Of a stretch of DNA of 64,000 nucleotides, positions 43,266 through 57,800 are shown in pieces. The position numbers and the translations under genes are program-made. The stretch is taken from contig RQTK01000327.1 of the NCBI GenBank assembly GCA_003991915.1, forward strand, positions 7,046-71,045, given 5' to 3'. The notes beneath the pieces were generated by a model, which saw only the letters and a list, made by a program, of their open reading frames with translations, did not search any database and was not told the DNA's origin. Positions within the stretch are counted from its first letter, which is position 1; the number at the start of each line of letters is the position of its first letter. The stretch comes from Elysia chlorotica (lineage: Eukaryota > Mollusca > Gastropoda > Plakobranchidae).

Positions 43266-44360
43266 AAATCCTAAAATAAGCCAAACTATCCTAAGTTCAG
43301 AGAACACAATTGGAGACAGTTGATTAAACTGTAGCTTAATACAAAGCACTACATGCATTACATGAATTTTGTTTAGTCTGATTTTTATTTATCCTGAGGC
43401 ATTTGCTTCTTTCAATGCTGCATGTTGCCTCATGCTCTGTGTTAAGTAAAATTCTTCATTGGGGATTTCATAGAATATACTTATAATTATATAGGCAATA
43501 TAAATTTGAATCTCTTTTGCCATCTATAATGCTTTTAGTCAGCCTTGGAACTGACCATTCTGAACTGCCAAAGAACAATGAACTTAAGAAAATGAACAAA
43601 AAGTGTTGTGTTGCTGAGAAATTTCGAGGTAATAAGTTTTGAAATGTATACATAAAATATCTAGCGACATTGTAAATAAAAGATATTTCTAGGGGGAATC
43701 CTAATTAGAGATCCATCAGAACCTGTTCCAGGCTTTTAAAATCAGAAATAAAATACTGAGTCAGACTGCAAACCATACATGGGCGAACAAAATCTGACCT
43801 TATTATCCTTCACTGTCCTTTTACAAAACTTGATGGAGGATATATGACACGGTTCAGACTGTCATTGACAGATTAAAATTTAGATTGACAGGCTAAATGT
43901 GGAGGTGTGACCACCGTGACGACGACGACAACCACCACCACCACCACAACTACTAATAAGATATGTTAATTTTAGAACTTTTCACCTTTTTTTTTCACTT
44001 AAGGGAATGGAGGTTAAATGTATAGAGAAAGACTGACAGACTGACAAATACTATGCACAAGAAGAAAAAAGAGAGTGATTTGTAATGTTTGGGTAGTACA
44101 TTTTTATTGCACCATTCTACTTATTCTTTTTTTTATCTTATCTTTGGTATATAATTGATATCTTTACCGAAGAAGAAAAAAAACCCAACAAAAAAACAAA
44201 CAAAACAAAAGTCATTTTATAGACAAAGACCTTGAAGGTAAATACAATTCAAATTCTGAATAAAGCATTTTTTTTTAATATATATAATATATATTTTTTC
44301 AGTGAGAATTCAATATAATCAAGTTCAATAATAAATCATAAGAAAATCAATATCTCGGCC

Positions 44361-47300
44361 TCAAGAACACAACTTTTGGAAGTAATCAGTAGATGCATGA
44401 TCTTTCTTGGCACGAGCATCATCTAGGAGACCCTGATTTCATTAAAAAAAAAAAAGTGAGAGAATAGGATTATTATTTTCTTAGGAAATCTAACAATATA
44501 TTAATCATTATATAATAATTCTACGCATCAGAGTAGTAAATGAAATAAAAGCACACAAAAATAATTATCGAGAAAACAAAACAGATAGAAGATTGTGCAA
44601 AGACATATTTTATTAAAAACATCAAGATTAATAAGAGTTAATTTATTTTCTAGACTCCTTTTAAACAAAGGTGGTTTTGATTGAGTTTTATTTTTTAAAA
44701 ATTGAAAAAAAAAAAGATTTGAAATAAAGGTTTGAAAATGGAGAGAAATACTAAAGACAACTTCATTATTTGCTCTAACTGTGAGTATCATTTATTAAAA
44801 AACTACACTACTGCTAATTAAATATAAAAGAAACATTTGTAGCTAAAACAAGTAAAGAGTTATGACAAGTGCGATTGAATAAGAATCTGATATCTTCTTG
44901 TAAAAATATGTATACTATTAATTTTAATATGCTCTATCTATGATTTGATGGATGCTTTTTATGTATTGAATCACAATACTCTAGAATGGCAAATGGCAAA
45001 AGAAAAAATTCAAGAAAGGACACCAAGATAACTGTTATTACCTTCACCATCTGTTTATCGGTTTTTTTTTTGGGGGGGGGGGGATGCAATGGAAAGACTA
45101 TTACAGATTTACTATTTGGACATAAATGTTTCTTTCACTTCATAAATAGGCTGCCAATTTCTAAAGTTGTTATTTTGATGATTCTTCTGTTCCGATAACT
45201 TTTCATGCTGTCATCTCTTAATTTTGCGGAAAGAGCAGACAGAACCTTTTTAATGCCACCTCATGGATTGTGAGTACAAAAGCATGGTATCTTCTCATGC
45301 GAATATTTGATTTTGAAACAGATGACAATTATCTAGATTGTCCTAGTAAGTAAATGGAATAGTGGATTTGTTGGGTTTTTTTTTTTTTTTAGCAATGTAC
45401 AGTCATGGCCTGGAGCTGAAACTTTCAGAGGATGCTTCATTTCATTATTACCTTCACCATCTGTTTATCGGTCTCTTTCTTGGAATCCCAGAGTAATGCC
45501 AGCAGCTGCTGCCTTAGGATGGAGCTGAGGTAGCCCAGTTCTGTGGTTGTGTCAACCTGATCCAATCCTGTCGCCAAGAAATGCTTTGCCAACCTGAAGG
45601 AAAACATTTTATTTAATGCATATTCTGATTCTTAAGCATATTCAACAACTAATAGGAGATGAAATAAATCCAATATAGCAGCATAACTGATAACCTTAGA
45701 ACAAGATTTTATTTTGTAATAAAAAAATAATTGGATTGCAACTAAGCAGACACTAACTAAAAACTACAATATTAAAAACTCTTTGTGTACTGCTCTCATT
45801 TACTATTAACTAAAAAAAAAAAAAGGTTTGAAACCTAACTGAAACTAAAAAAATATTTTTGAAGAGGGTACAGAGTAAATGTAAATCCAAACAGCTTAAA
45901 AAAGGATTCATTTTTTTTTCTAGTTTAAATTTTGGGAGTATGCTGAACTCTGATATACCTAGAGCTTACTCTAAATCTTAATCTTAAAGCTCATGACTCA
46001 TGTTTAGATCTTTTTAAACAATGCCTTGAATAAAAAAATATATTTAGATCTTCTCCTAGAAACATGACAGCATTGGTAATTTTTTGGTCTCTCTGAAATT
46101 GATAGATCAGTTTGCATCTTGGTCAAGCTTAATTAGGAAGTGAGTAGTTTACATTTTGGAGAGTCAATATCTAGATATCTCAGTGGAGGTTCTATATTTA
46201 ATACAGATGTTCAGAAAATCAGTCTCTTTCACTATGTGTTATCTGCATTTCAACACAACAACTTTCCATTAACTTTCGGTTTTTGTGCATGATCCCTTGC
46301 AACACGAGAAAGATCTTGCTTGGCCTTTCACTCTACTAACTTTGCTTTTGAGTTAACCGACTTTTAGCGTTTTAAACAGCAGGAGATAAGATCTAAGAAT
46401 GACAGAGCTAACAGGGGGAACCGGGGAAAGATAGCACTGCATGCACAGGAGTAAAAGAAATGCACTAAAGCATTTCTAGGGTATAAAATATAATTTCTCA
46501 ACTCCATCCATTTTAGTTCTTTTTTTAAGGAGAGTTGAAGTTGGCATAAACTATAAATCCAGTCCAAAACATTACATGTTTATTAAACACTAAAGTTCAA
46601 ATAATTTTATTACCTTTTATTATCTGGTGTCATTTTCAAAGTCTGGAAAGCTTGAAGCAAAGATGTTATGGGAGAAGCCATTTCCTTGTCTTTCAGAGAT
46701 TTAACTGTATTTTCAAACACACTCATCATTGATGGATCTTCCGATACCTGTAACAAAATATCAAGTGAAAACAAAATAAATTACCACAGCAAACAATGAT
46801 GGGGACTCTATGTTTACTTTTTAGTAAGTATGTTACACTCAAAGTACCTATTCAAATGCAATAAATAACAGCTTATGCTTTGAGGAGAAAGAGGAACCTC
46901 ATACTTTTTATATGGATGAATTTTTTTCCAACCTAAAAGGATTTAGAGACTAAATCAAAGTTATATCATATTTGTCATGACTTGTTTTTAAAGAAAGTTT
47001 AATATACCTGTAAAGATTTATATGCTTTGAAAGCAATTCTTTCCAACAAAACTTGATCAGTACCAAACCTGCCGAGTAGAACAGGATTAAAAGATTACCA
47101 ATATGGTTTTACAAAACAAAACATATTATAATATGCAGAATATATTGTGGGGTCAGAGCAGCTGCTGAACACCATTTACACCAAATAAATGTAAAGCTAA
47201 TAGCAGCTTATTTAAGTCTATTGAGAGATAATGGCAATTTGTGAATCCCAAACAAATTTCAAGGCTAAGCACAATTGCATCAAGTCCTTTTTTTCCAAAC

Positions 47301-48737
47301 ACAAATAGTCAACTCATGGAACTAAATAAAAAACAGTCTCCAAATACTTCACAAGAAAAACCTATGAAATAACTGAGGTTAACAAGAAGGCTATCTAGGG
47401 TTCCCCAATCTTACTAACAGTTTTGTTTCTGGAAAGAATGGGGTTTAATTTATTTCAAGCAACTAATAGAATCTTAATGCACAAACTATAATAACATTGT
47501 GAGGACTTGTGTTGTGACTAGGTAGATGAAACAGTGATCAATTTTTTTCATATTTTCGAAACAAAAATTTACAAATTTTATATATATAACACTTGATTTT
47601 AAAACACCTCAAGGACTATTTAAACAAAAAGCCATCGGCAATTGTGTCAATACTACGAAATGAACATTTTCTTATCTTAATTATAACTCAACTTAGAATA
47701 TAAATATTATAGAAATCTGAAAACAAATAGTTAATCATTATTTACCTTTTGAATAGATTTCATTTAGTCTTAACCCATAATTTACCAGCCATCTGACAAT
47801 TTTACTGTGACAAATTACCGGGTTAAGGGGCATAACTCTATTTTTTTCATACTTAGGTCATAAAAATCTTTAATAACATCTTAATCATAAAAAATAAAAT
47901 TAAGTGAATAATACCATATTTTGCAGAAATGGATAAGCTTTTAATTGATATACAACATGCTGATACAATATGGCATCTACTGTCTGAAAAAAAATAATAA
48001 AGAGAAAAATGGAACAACGAACTTGGTTTTTGGTCTGTTTCATTGAAACTTTCAATGTTTTGCCACAGAACAGAACCAGGAATGTAAAGTTTGAAAAAAT
48101 CAATAGCATCTGCAGATTAATCAAAGTCTAAAAGATAAAAAATTGGGCCTGTTCTGCAGGTAGATAGCTCTACTTCAACATCATGAAGGGTAGAGGACCA
48201 GGGGAAAGGGCTGTTTGGATCGTTTGGAGTGGGGTCAGAATCTAGATCTAGATTATCATCACTGTCTTCTTCTTCCTCATCACCTCCATGTTCAAATTCA
48301 AACAAATAGTTAATCATTATTTACCTTTTGTTGGCCGATTCAGAGCCAACAGCAGTGTTCAAAAGGGTTATTGATTCATTCATGCCACTCTTGATCTCTT
48401 GCAGTGAACACTTTACCTTGAAGAAGAAAAAAAATACATATATGCTATTTATAAATACACACTATTTAATATGTTGCAATTATTGTAACTAAGAACTTGC
48501 TGTAACAAAAGTTTCCAATCTCTATACCTTAATATTTTACTAAATTACAAAGTTTCACACAAAGCTGTTACGAGTTGTTTTTTTATTTCTTTCAGAAAAA
48601 GCTATAATAAAACCGTTTTTTTACCATTATCACAACAAAGACATAATTATAACCACCACCACCACAATTAAATATCACTATTTTCCTGCTTTTATAAAGT
48701 ACTGATGCAGATATGGTAATATTGTTGCGCACTTGCA

Positions 48738-48808
<71 letters not shown>

Positions 48809-48815
48809 ATTAATA

Positions 48816-48870
<55 letters not shown>

Positions 48871-51800
48871 CATTATTTTTATCACTACAGTTATCATCAT
48901 TATAATCATTGTTTTTTCAGTGTTTAAAAAAATAAGGATATTATATATCCAAGTGTACACAGTCTGTTGCAAACATAGCTGATCACAAACTATAGTTATC
49001 TGACATAATGAAACTGACCAAAAAAGATAGTCTGTTATTTGCTGTAAAATCAATGGCATCAGTTGAATTACAAATCAACCCAGTAACTGCTTGCAGAAAG
49101 ACCTCAACATCTGGGAGCTGAGAAATGGAAATATTATTTTAAAAGGCTTTGAAAAAGTTGTATGGTCCTAGTAAACTTACCATTGCAAGATACCTCCAAT
49201 CAAATTAAAAGCAGCCACTCTAGCATGATATTATCAAATGAAACATGTAATTTAGTCTCTTCAAATCAATCTGAATCAAAGTGAAACATGCATCAATTAT
49301 TAACTTCACATTAATAGTTTATAAAGCATAAAAAGATGGGGCTGGACAGGCCATACACTCTGGAAGCCTGTATCCAACATCACAAGGCAAGCCCTTGAAT
49401 GAAACCCTCAAGGCAAATACAAGGTCGGCCACCCGGATCAGACTTGGCGGCGTAGCACTGAAGCAGAGATCAAAGCGGCCAATACCACACGGGCCAAGCT
49501 GAATAGAGCCAAAATTAGTCCGGTAAAGCGGAGTTGTTGCAGCCCTATGTTCTATGGGGAATCAAGAGGCTTTAACTAAACTAACATTAATAGTTTTATA
49601 ACATTTGCATTGATATTTTGTTAATGTTTTTTAAAGTTAAAAAATGTTGTCAAAACTATAGTACTACACTAGCACACACAAAAACAACAACCAAAAATAA
49701 ACTACCTGAGAGTGTTTTTCCTGTAAACCCTGCATTAAACCCTTGATCTTGTCTGTGTTTCCTTGTGATAATGAATTTATAACAAGATGTTGCAGACACC
49801 ATGCTTGAAGCTGATCATTCAAGTCTCCTGAAGACACGAATTGGAATTTTCATAATTATTGTACTGTGATAAAGTTCCTTTCGCAGAAACAAAAAATTAA
49901 TTAAATTGTTGATCCTCTACACTATGGTTCCAGGCTGCACATGCTCTTGTTTCAAATAAGGGTTGTTTTCATGATTTTTCTTATAAAAGAGATATGTCTT
50001 TTTTATTTATAACATAGGGAAGAATGTTGGACCATTGAAATGTTCTTACAAATCAAAAAAGGTTAGAAGCATTTCATAGCTCATGTTCATAGACCTTCTT
50101 CACCAAAAACATTTTGAAAATATTAAATGAATCCCATTTTGAAAAAAAAATGATTTTAAAAGTTCTTAAAGGTCCATGTACATTTTTCATAGAAAAAAAA
50201 ACCAAAGTACCTATTCAAGTGGAATTCAGAATATTTTACCGCAATATCTTAAACATTGCCTCATCTGCATTAAATCACATAATTTGATATACACAGAAAT
50301 TGTAATTGCCTGTTTCCCTGTCTCCCCCCCTCCTTTCCTATCTCACTTTGTATTTCTTCCTTTTCATTTAACTGTATGTCTTATTACATGCAACATTCAT
50401 TTTTTTTTATTTTAAGACATTACCATTTGAAAGAGCAATTTGCAAGAAACTTTCTTCAACTGGAAATAAATCTGTGGCTCCATCTAGGGCTTTCCTTATC
50501 TCCGCTTCAGCATGGATGGCAGAGGCTAGAGTCACTTGGGATGACACACAACCTGTGAATAATTGTAACACATTAAAACTGTTTGTGTGAAAAATATTTA
50601 AACAATTTTTTTGTTTTGCTGCTAATAAATTATTGTTAACAAGGAATTAGAATCAATACAAGTTCATCCACTTAAAAAAAAGGAGAAAAGGAAATGAAAG
50701 TTCAGAAGAATTTTTAAAAGCAGATTGTATTTTCCGAGTTCCACACAAAAGAACTACAGTTCACATTTCTAAAAACTCACTTAGATAAAAAAATTTAACA
50801 AATTGCAAACTCTTTTGGGATTAATATTAAATCACATAATTGAAGTTGTCACCTGGATTTGCATGATAAGCCTTCAAGGCGCTTTTCAAGGCATTGCCGC
50901 CATTAGGTAACTGACTGTGATGTCCTGCAGACAACTGGCCCAAGCTTTGAAGCATTCGCTGTCTCCCTCTCTGATGCACAGTGTAAGTAAACAAAGGATT
51001 GCGAGTGAAAGTTAGAGAAAAAATTTAAAAGAATTCAATAGTTTGGAAATGTTCTAACTGCATTTTTTTTTAAACCAAACTATTCTAGCCAGATGAAAAA
51101 ATCTTTTTTAACTGAAAGAAAAAAAATTAACGACTGACTGACGTCTAATTTACAGTAAAGCTTATTTTTTCTTTTTTGAGAATCAAAATAGAGGTTTTAG
51201 AATAATCTTAGAAAAATAACTATTTTCATTCTTCTTTTGAAGGATCCCATCACATTAATTAACCATCCAAAACCTTGCACAGAGTTCGGCAGGCATGCAC
51301 CTTTAAAGGAGATATAACAAAACTTTTTTTAAATGTGCTGCATGGGATCTACATTAAGATATGGGACACTAAAAGTTTCATAAATATATAATAAATGCAA
51401 ATGCCAACCTCTGAGCCCCCAGAACCCCGTTTCAGTGCAACCCTGGCATATTCAGCACACAGAGCTCCTTTTGTTTCGCTGCATGCTAAAGTGGTTCTTG
51501 CCATGAGAGACCAAACAGACGCATCAGTTGGATTAGCCTTGAGGTATTCTTCTATTGCAAGAAGCCCGGCTTCCTGGTGCTCCTAGAACAGAAAATATGA
51601 CAATAAAAACAAGATAAGGACTGAGAAACTTTCAAATGTGTCCCCGGGGATCCAGTTGGGTTGGTTGCTTATCATCCAACATTCCCGGTGATTGAAATAG
51701 AATTGTATAAAGGTTTAATTATCATAAATAATGAGAAAATGAGAAAGCCTTCCAAATAAAGTATGCTCAATTTGAACTCTGGTTGAGCTCCCCTCTTGCA

Positions 51801-54800
51801 GAAGATTAGTTCATGAAGAAAGAGTCTTATTTTATCATCATCCCTGCATACACATCATAACTATTAAAATAACAGCTTAGTGTATTTTGCTCAACAGCTT
51901 AGAAGTCTTTTTTGGACAAGGTGAACAATTTAAAAAAAAGTAATATACATGGTGCTGAGAAGAATTACTCCCTTCATGTTTACCTCTAACATGTGTTTGA
52001 AAAAACCCAAATATAAGATGTCAGATTTATGTGCAGTCTCATCTTTTCTTTTATGCAATTCATCCAAAACAGCTGTTGCCAAAGTTATATCCCCTTGCAA
52101 AAGTCCCAATGAACAGAGGGCAAGCAATCCATTTACAGAGGGCTGGGCTGTTTGAAACCTATGAGTAAAAGAAAAGAAAATTTTAACATGATAATCAGAA
52201 TTTCAGCAATAAATTGAATTTTCAAACTAGACTGAGCAGGTCTATAATTTTCTAATGCAAGCACAATGGCTACATTAATTTTACAGACCTTATCAAGTTT
52301 TTAATGAAAGAAAAAACAACACAATATTTGTTTAAGAGCCTGATTAAGAGGAGGTGGGGGGCAGAGAGTTGGCTTCAGTGATAGAACGTTCAGCTGATTT
52401 ATGTCCCACAATTCGGTGAAAAGTACTGTCAAATTTCATCCAATCCTGGTTGGACCAGAGTCAGTATAAAATGTTAACAGTTGATACATAAGTCCTGGAC
52501 CATGTAAACAATTGTAAGATTTTATGATCTGAAAAAAGTTCATACTTACCCATCAAACAAGTAAGACTTGGATGCTGGCAAGTCTCCCTGAATGAACGCA
52601 ATCATACCTAAGGCAGCATAGATTTCTGACTGGGCAGGGCTGCCTTGAGCCAGATCTAGAGCAATGTGGTAAACTGAAATTCAAAGAAGGAGTTGTTCGC
52701 TCTATATTTTGCCCTCAAAGCTTTTCTTCAGCCTAAACAACATGACATTACCAATACATTAAACTGATGTGTTTTTTCTGTTGTTTTTTTTAAGAAAGTT
52801 TTTAAAAAATCATTTTTTTCAGTAGGTTCTCAAATTTATTTTAACCCTACAAGTGTCGCTAGTATTTAGTGTGTGGTGTCTGGCTATATTTGGTAATTTA
52901 TATAGGGGTCATAAATTGGACTGGGAGGCAGCAAATATTTATTATAAACCATAAAACCTATACATTTTCTGAAAGCTGAGAGGGTCTAGAAAATTTTGAA
53001 GCGGGTTTCGGTACCATACAAGTGTTTTGTGACCTTGACCTTGGCCTTGAAATGCCAAGGTCAGGTTTCTAGCCTAAAAAATATCTACTTTGTTATCAAA
53101 TAACTTGGAAACCAACATGTTTAGCTCAAAAAGATAGGAATAAAAGTTGTAGAGAATTTATTCAGCTTTCAGAAAATGTATAGGTCTAATAGCCTCACAC
53201 CAAGAGTAAACCAGCTGTAGCAGATCTACGCAACAGAACTAATGAACATAAACGTCAAGTAGGTCCCAAGTTTTCTCTCTGACCATTGCCAACACACAAG
53301 AATACATGTAAAAAGCATGCAGAAGTGGATTGAGTACTTAGCTGGTTATTCAGGTCTCTTTATCAACTGGATCTACATCTAGATCTACATCTCCGTTTCT
53401 ATCTACTTCTATCTCAACTGCTCTTGGAACTGAATCCCTAGGTCTAGATCTAAATCTAGATCTAGATCTAACTACTGGCTCCCTGCCTTCACTGCCACTA
53501 CTAGATCTAGATCTAGATAAAATAACTGAAAATATCAAAATAATCATCAATCTAACCATCTAAGACATCTAAAACTTGTTCTCGAGTAAGTAATTTCCTT
53601 CCTGGTGGACCTGCTCCTTGGTTATAAATTGTTAGAGTTTGTAGCTTTCAAGAGAAAATCGAGTGTCAACATGTAAACAAAGTTTGAGCTGAAAACAGCT
53701 GTTGTCTGCATTCAAAACAACACTGGAAGGAAGTGGAACTCTTCTTTATTCCTATAAGAGTAGTTTCGATTTATTTGGCGGTGTACAGACTCTTTAGTCA
53801 GCCATAAAATAAACCCTCTTTTACGGCCGATTACATCGGCCGAAACACCACAGCAGCGACTTTACGGCCGATTTAATCGGCCGTAAACACTACGAGGGTT
53901 AAAGAAATTGTATGACTTAATGCAGGTTTTTGCTTACCCTGAATGAACGCAATCATACCTAAGGCAGCATAGATTTCTGACTGGGCAGGGCTGCCTTGAG
54001 CCAGATCTAGAGCAATGTGGTAAACTGAAATTCAAAGAAGGAGTTGTTCGCTCTATATTTTGCCCTCAAAGCTTTTCTTCAGCCTAAACAACATGACATT
54101 ACCAATACATTAAACTGATGTGTTTTTTCTGTTGTTTTTTTTAAGAAAGTTTTTAAAAAATCATTTTTTTCAGTAGGTTCTCAAATTTATTCCTGAGCAC
54201 AAGGAATTTCTGGTGTATTGATTTCCGTCAACTTCAATTGACTGGCTATGTATATTTGTTTAAAAACATTTAATATGAAGCTTAAGTTTGTACTTTAAAA
54301 TCATGAACATGGTAAGAAAGTGAGCATTTTTTTAAATTAAAAGTAAAAAGCTAACATACACAAGGAATGGCATGTTAACCTTGATCAAATTTTTACTGAT
54401 CAAAACTTGTAAGCTACTTTTTATATTAAAAAAAAAACACACACACACACAAACTTTTAAAACTTTATTGGACATTGAGCCTTAACCTTAAAAAAAAAAA
54501 ACTTAACTGATCATTTTTCATTTTCTTATATCTTTTTGTTAGATGCTCCGTAATTGAAAAAGTTCAGGTACAACATGAACAAACATATAAAGCAAAAGTA
54601 GAAAAGCCTGTCTACCTTTAAGGCTTTCTGCAAACCTTTCACAACGCAGCAATGCTAATCCATACATGCACATGTGGTCCAGGTTTGAGTCTAAATCACA
54701 CTTTTCATAGCACTGCACACACTCCCCATATTTCTTTTGTTTGCTGGACAGAAAACAAGTTTTATAAAAAATTTCAGCACATTTCACTGACAAAATTTGA

Positions 54801-57800
54801 ATTTGACAAGTTATTAGAAAAAGCACAAAATATAATATTTGTTAATAATATGCTGACGTTTTAAATAAAAGAATAGTTGTATATCAGTTTAAGCTTTCAC
54901 TCATATTCTATAAGGATCAAAACAATTTTTGTGCTTCTCTCGACTCACCACATAACCCTTGCCAAGTTTAACTTGATTTTATTCCTTTCTTCTTCTGCAT
55001 CCTCATTTTTCTCCAGAATCATTAGGGCTCTGAGGAAAAAAATCAAGAAGTTCTGGTTAATTTTCTTATACTTTACAAAAACTGAACTCTTTATATTTTA
55101 CAACCTAACATGGTCAAGAAGAAGAAAAATGTCAGAAAAGAGAGGGGTGGTCTTCAACTTTGTTTTCTCAAACCATAAACATGTTACATGATACAAATAA
55201 ATATTTTGGAATATATTTTACCACATGGATAAAAAGGCATAACTTTAACTATGCCGTGTATCAAAATGAATAAAATACAAATAATTTGATGTGTATAACA
55301 TTTGTAGAAAGAGTACTAATTGTTGAATGATTGATTGACATTCAAAAGGATATTTCATTCTAAAAAACACAATTTTTAGGGAAAAAGAAAATCCTAGGTT
55401 TCTAAAAAGACACACTGGGCTAAAACACTCCTCTAATTGAGAAAACCTGTCACAAAATTTATGATTTTGATAAATGTTATAGCACTAAACGCAAATAATA
55501 ATAAATTCAAGAGTTTGAGGCACATACACATTATTAAGCTTTTCAATATTAGTTTGCCATGGGAGAGGATATTTCATGTGTCCTGTTAATCTCTATCCAA
55601 TTTTTTAATAGTTAGAACATGTTTGGGTGTTGAATTTTTTTGGTACCCACAATCTTTATCTTACATACTTTTTGCTAGCTTTTTGAGGCATTATTTTTCA
55701 GGCTCAAGTAAGAAGAAACTAGGTCAGGGGTATCTCATCTATCTTGATATACTGCTCTTATGGCAATAAACTTTAAGAAACCTGTGCATAGAGTAGATAT
55801 TTCTTGCATCGAAAATATTTTCATTGTGGAAAGAATATCTGGCAAAGGCAAGCTTACTTTTCAAAGGCTGAGACTGATGAGAGAAACAAGTTTTGGTGCT
55901 CCAGCAATAATCCTTGCATGTTAAAAGCTGTGGCATCATCCTTCACTCGAGCTGAAAAATCATCAGGTCATTATCTTATTAAATAATAACTCTAGCAACT
56001 TTTTAAACTTTTGAATGACATTCAAACTTTCGTTTTTTATTTGGGTAAAACAACATTAACTATCATCAAATTGATTCTAAGGAGAAAAAATGTTCCTTGG
56101 AAAATGCATTGATTAGAAGGAAAGAGCAGTTATAATTACACTTCCTTCTAAAAACATGTATTTTTTGGTTCTAAATGTAAAGTTATATAAGTTAGAAGTT
56201 ATGTTGCTCTTACTATCACCATATGTGGTTGCTAAAACTAACTTTATGGGACCTATGATTTTATAAAACAAAAAGTGGCATTGGAATATTTCTCGCCACT
56301 TAAGTTAAACGGTCTTAAATCTCCTAACTTCTTTTCTTTTTTTAGCTTCACAAAACAAGCAAAAAATACTAAAATTTGTAAGATATATCAATATGTCTAC
56401 AAATATCCCTAAAACATGTATGAAATTCATGACTTTTTAGAAATTGGCATTAGCATTGCCTTGATAATTTAGACTATGTATGTATACAGTTATATTTATA
56501 GTGATCAAGCTTTTTGCTAGATCAAAAAATATTTTACCAGATTTTGTATCTTTGCCATTGATTGGTACAAAATTTAAAGATTTCAATGAGCCGAAAATTT
56601 ACAGAAAAACAGAGATCAAAAAGAATGTTCAGAACTCAACAAAAGCTGGCACAGAAGAATTAGGATATTGCCAAAAAAAACGTACAATAACATTCTAATT
56701 TAAATTTATAAGATTGTTACACTAAAGAGACAATTATTTACAATATAAAAACTAAGAAAATTTAAGAAAACTTGATATTTATCCAGAAAACACCTTACTT
56801 GTGTACTTAGTGAGGGCATCACTGGCAGCAGGTAAAGCCGCCATCTCCAGAATGCAGTAGCGGAAAAGATCAGAGTCCCTTTTGCTGCTGTCTGCCAAAA
56901 CAGACAACACCCACTTGCCATAGCCTATTGCACTTTCAACCTAAAGAGAAACCAGTACTTACAAAAAAATAGCTGTACAATTGAAATTTGAGATTGATTT
57001 TGTGTGCAGATCAATACAATAGGCGCTAGCACAAGAGCATAACATGTGTGTGGCATGATGGGAAAAGGTTAATAATGTGGGGGAAAAAAAGAGTTGCAAA
57101 AGGTGTTTGATACAATACGATAGCATAGGGCTTTGTAGATTAATTGGATATTTAGTATTGTAAATATTTAAAATGACGGAGAGTGATAGGCTAATTTTTT
57201 AACCCCAAATAGAACTTACATGGAAACCAAGCTCTGTGGTGTGTCGGAAAAGATCCATAGCTTCTTTATGCCCCACAATTTCTGCAATCAAAGCCTGAAG
57301 AGAAACAAAAATAAAATGCTTCGACTTATTTTGATAAACTAGTTCTAATAATCCAGTAATATATTTTGATTAACTAGTTCTAATAATCCAGTAATGTAGT
57401 CTTAAAAAATGTCTTTATGTTACCTGCTGTAAAAAAATATTGATAAAGGGAAAAATATTATTTAAATATGATTAATAGAGCAAAGGGTATTTAAAGTAAA
57501 GCTGCTTTATTCGGAAGCAATTTTCATAATTATGTTTCAAAGAAATTTAAACAAATGGTACAATATACTTTAAAAAAAACTATTTAGTTTTAAAAAATTC
57601 GGAAAATTCTAATTAAAAATTAAACACTTCTGTAATAATATTAAACCGTAATAAGGACATAATATTGAAAGATACTTCAACATATCTCTGAAAAATACTT
57701 AACTTTTCATACAAAAAAAATAGCAGGATTGTGGTAACCTATAGCAAAGACAGAAGTTTAGCTTGCTGTAGCTTGTAGAGCTCCAGTATCATCACTCGGG

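Larger units (their letters stand above)
47721..48330. repeat. 31-bp direct repeat flanking a 548-bp block at a SKIC3 donor
   Basis: The 31-base sequence starting AAACAAATAGTTAATCATTA occurs at 47721-47751 and 48300-48330. The right copy includes the last six bases and donor of the SKIC3 exon 48416-48325. The block between holds a tiny TTAA-flanked element and an open frame at 48117-48317. Confidence 0.85.
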
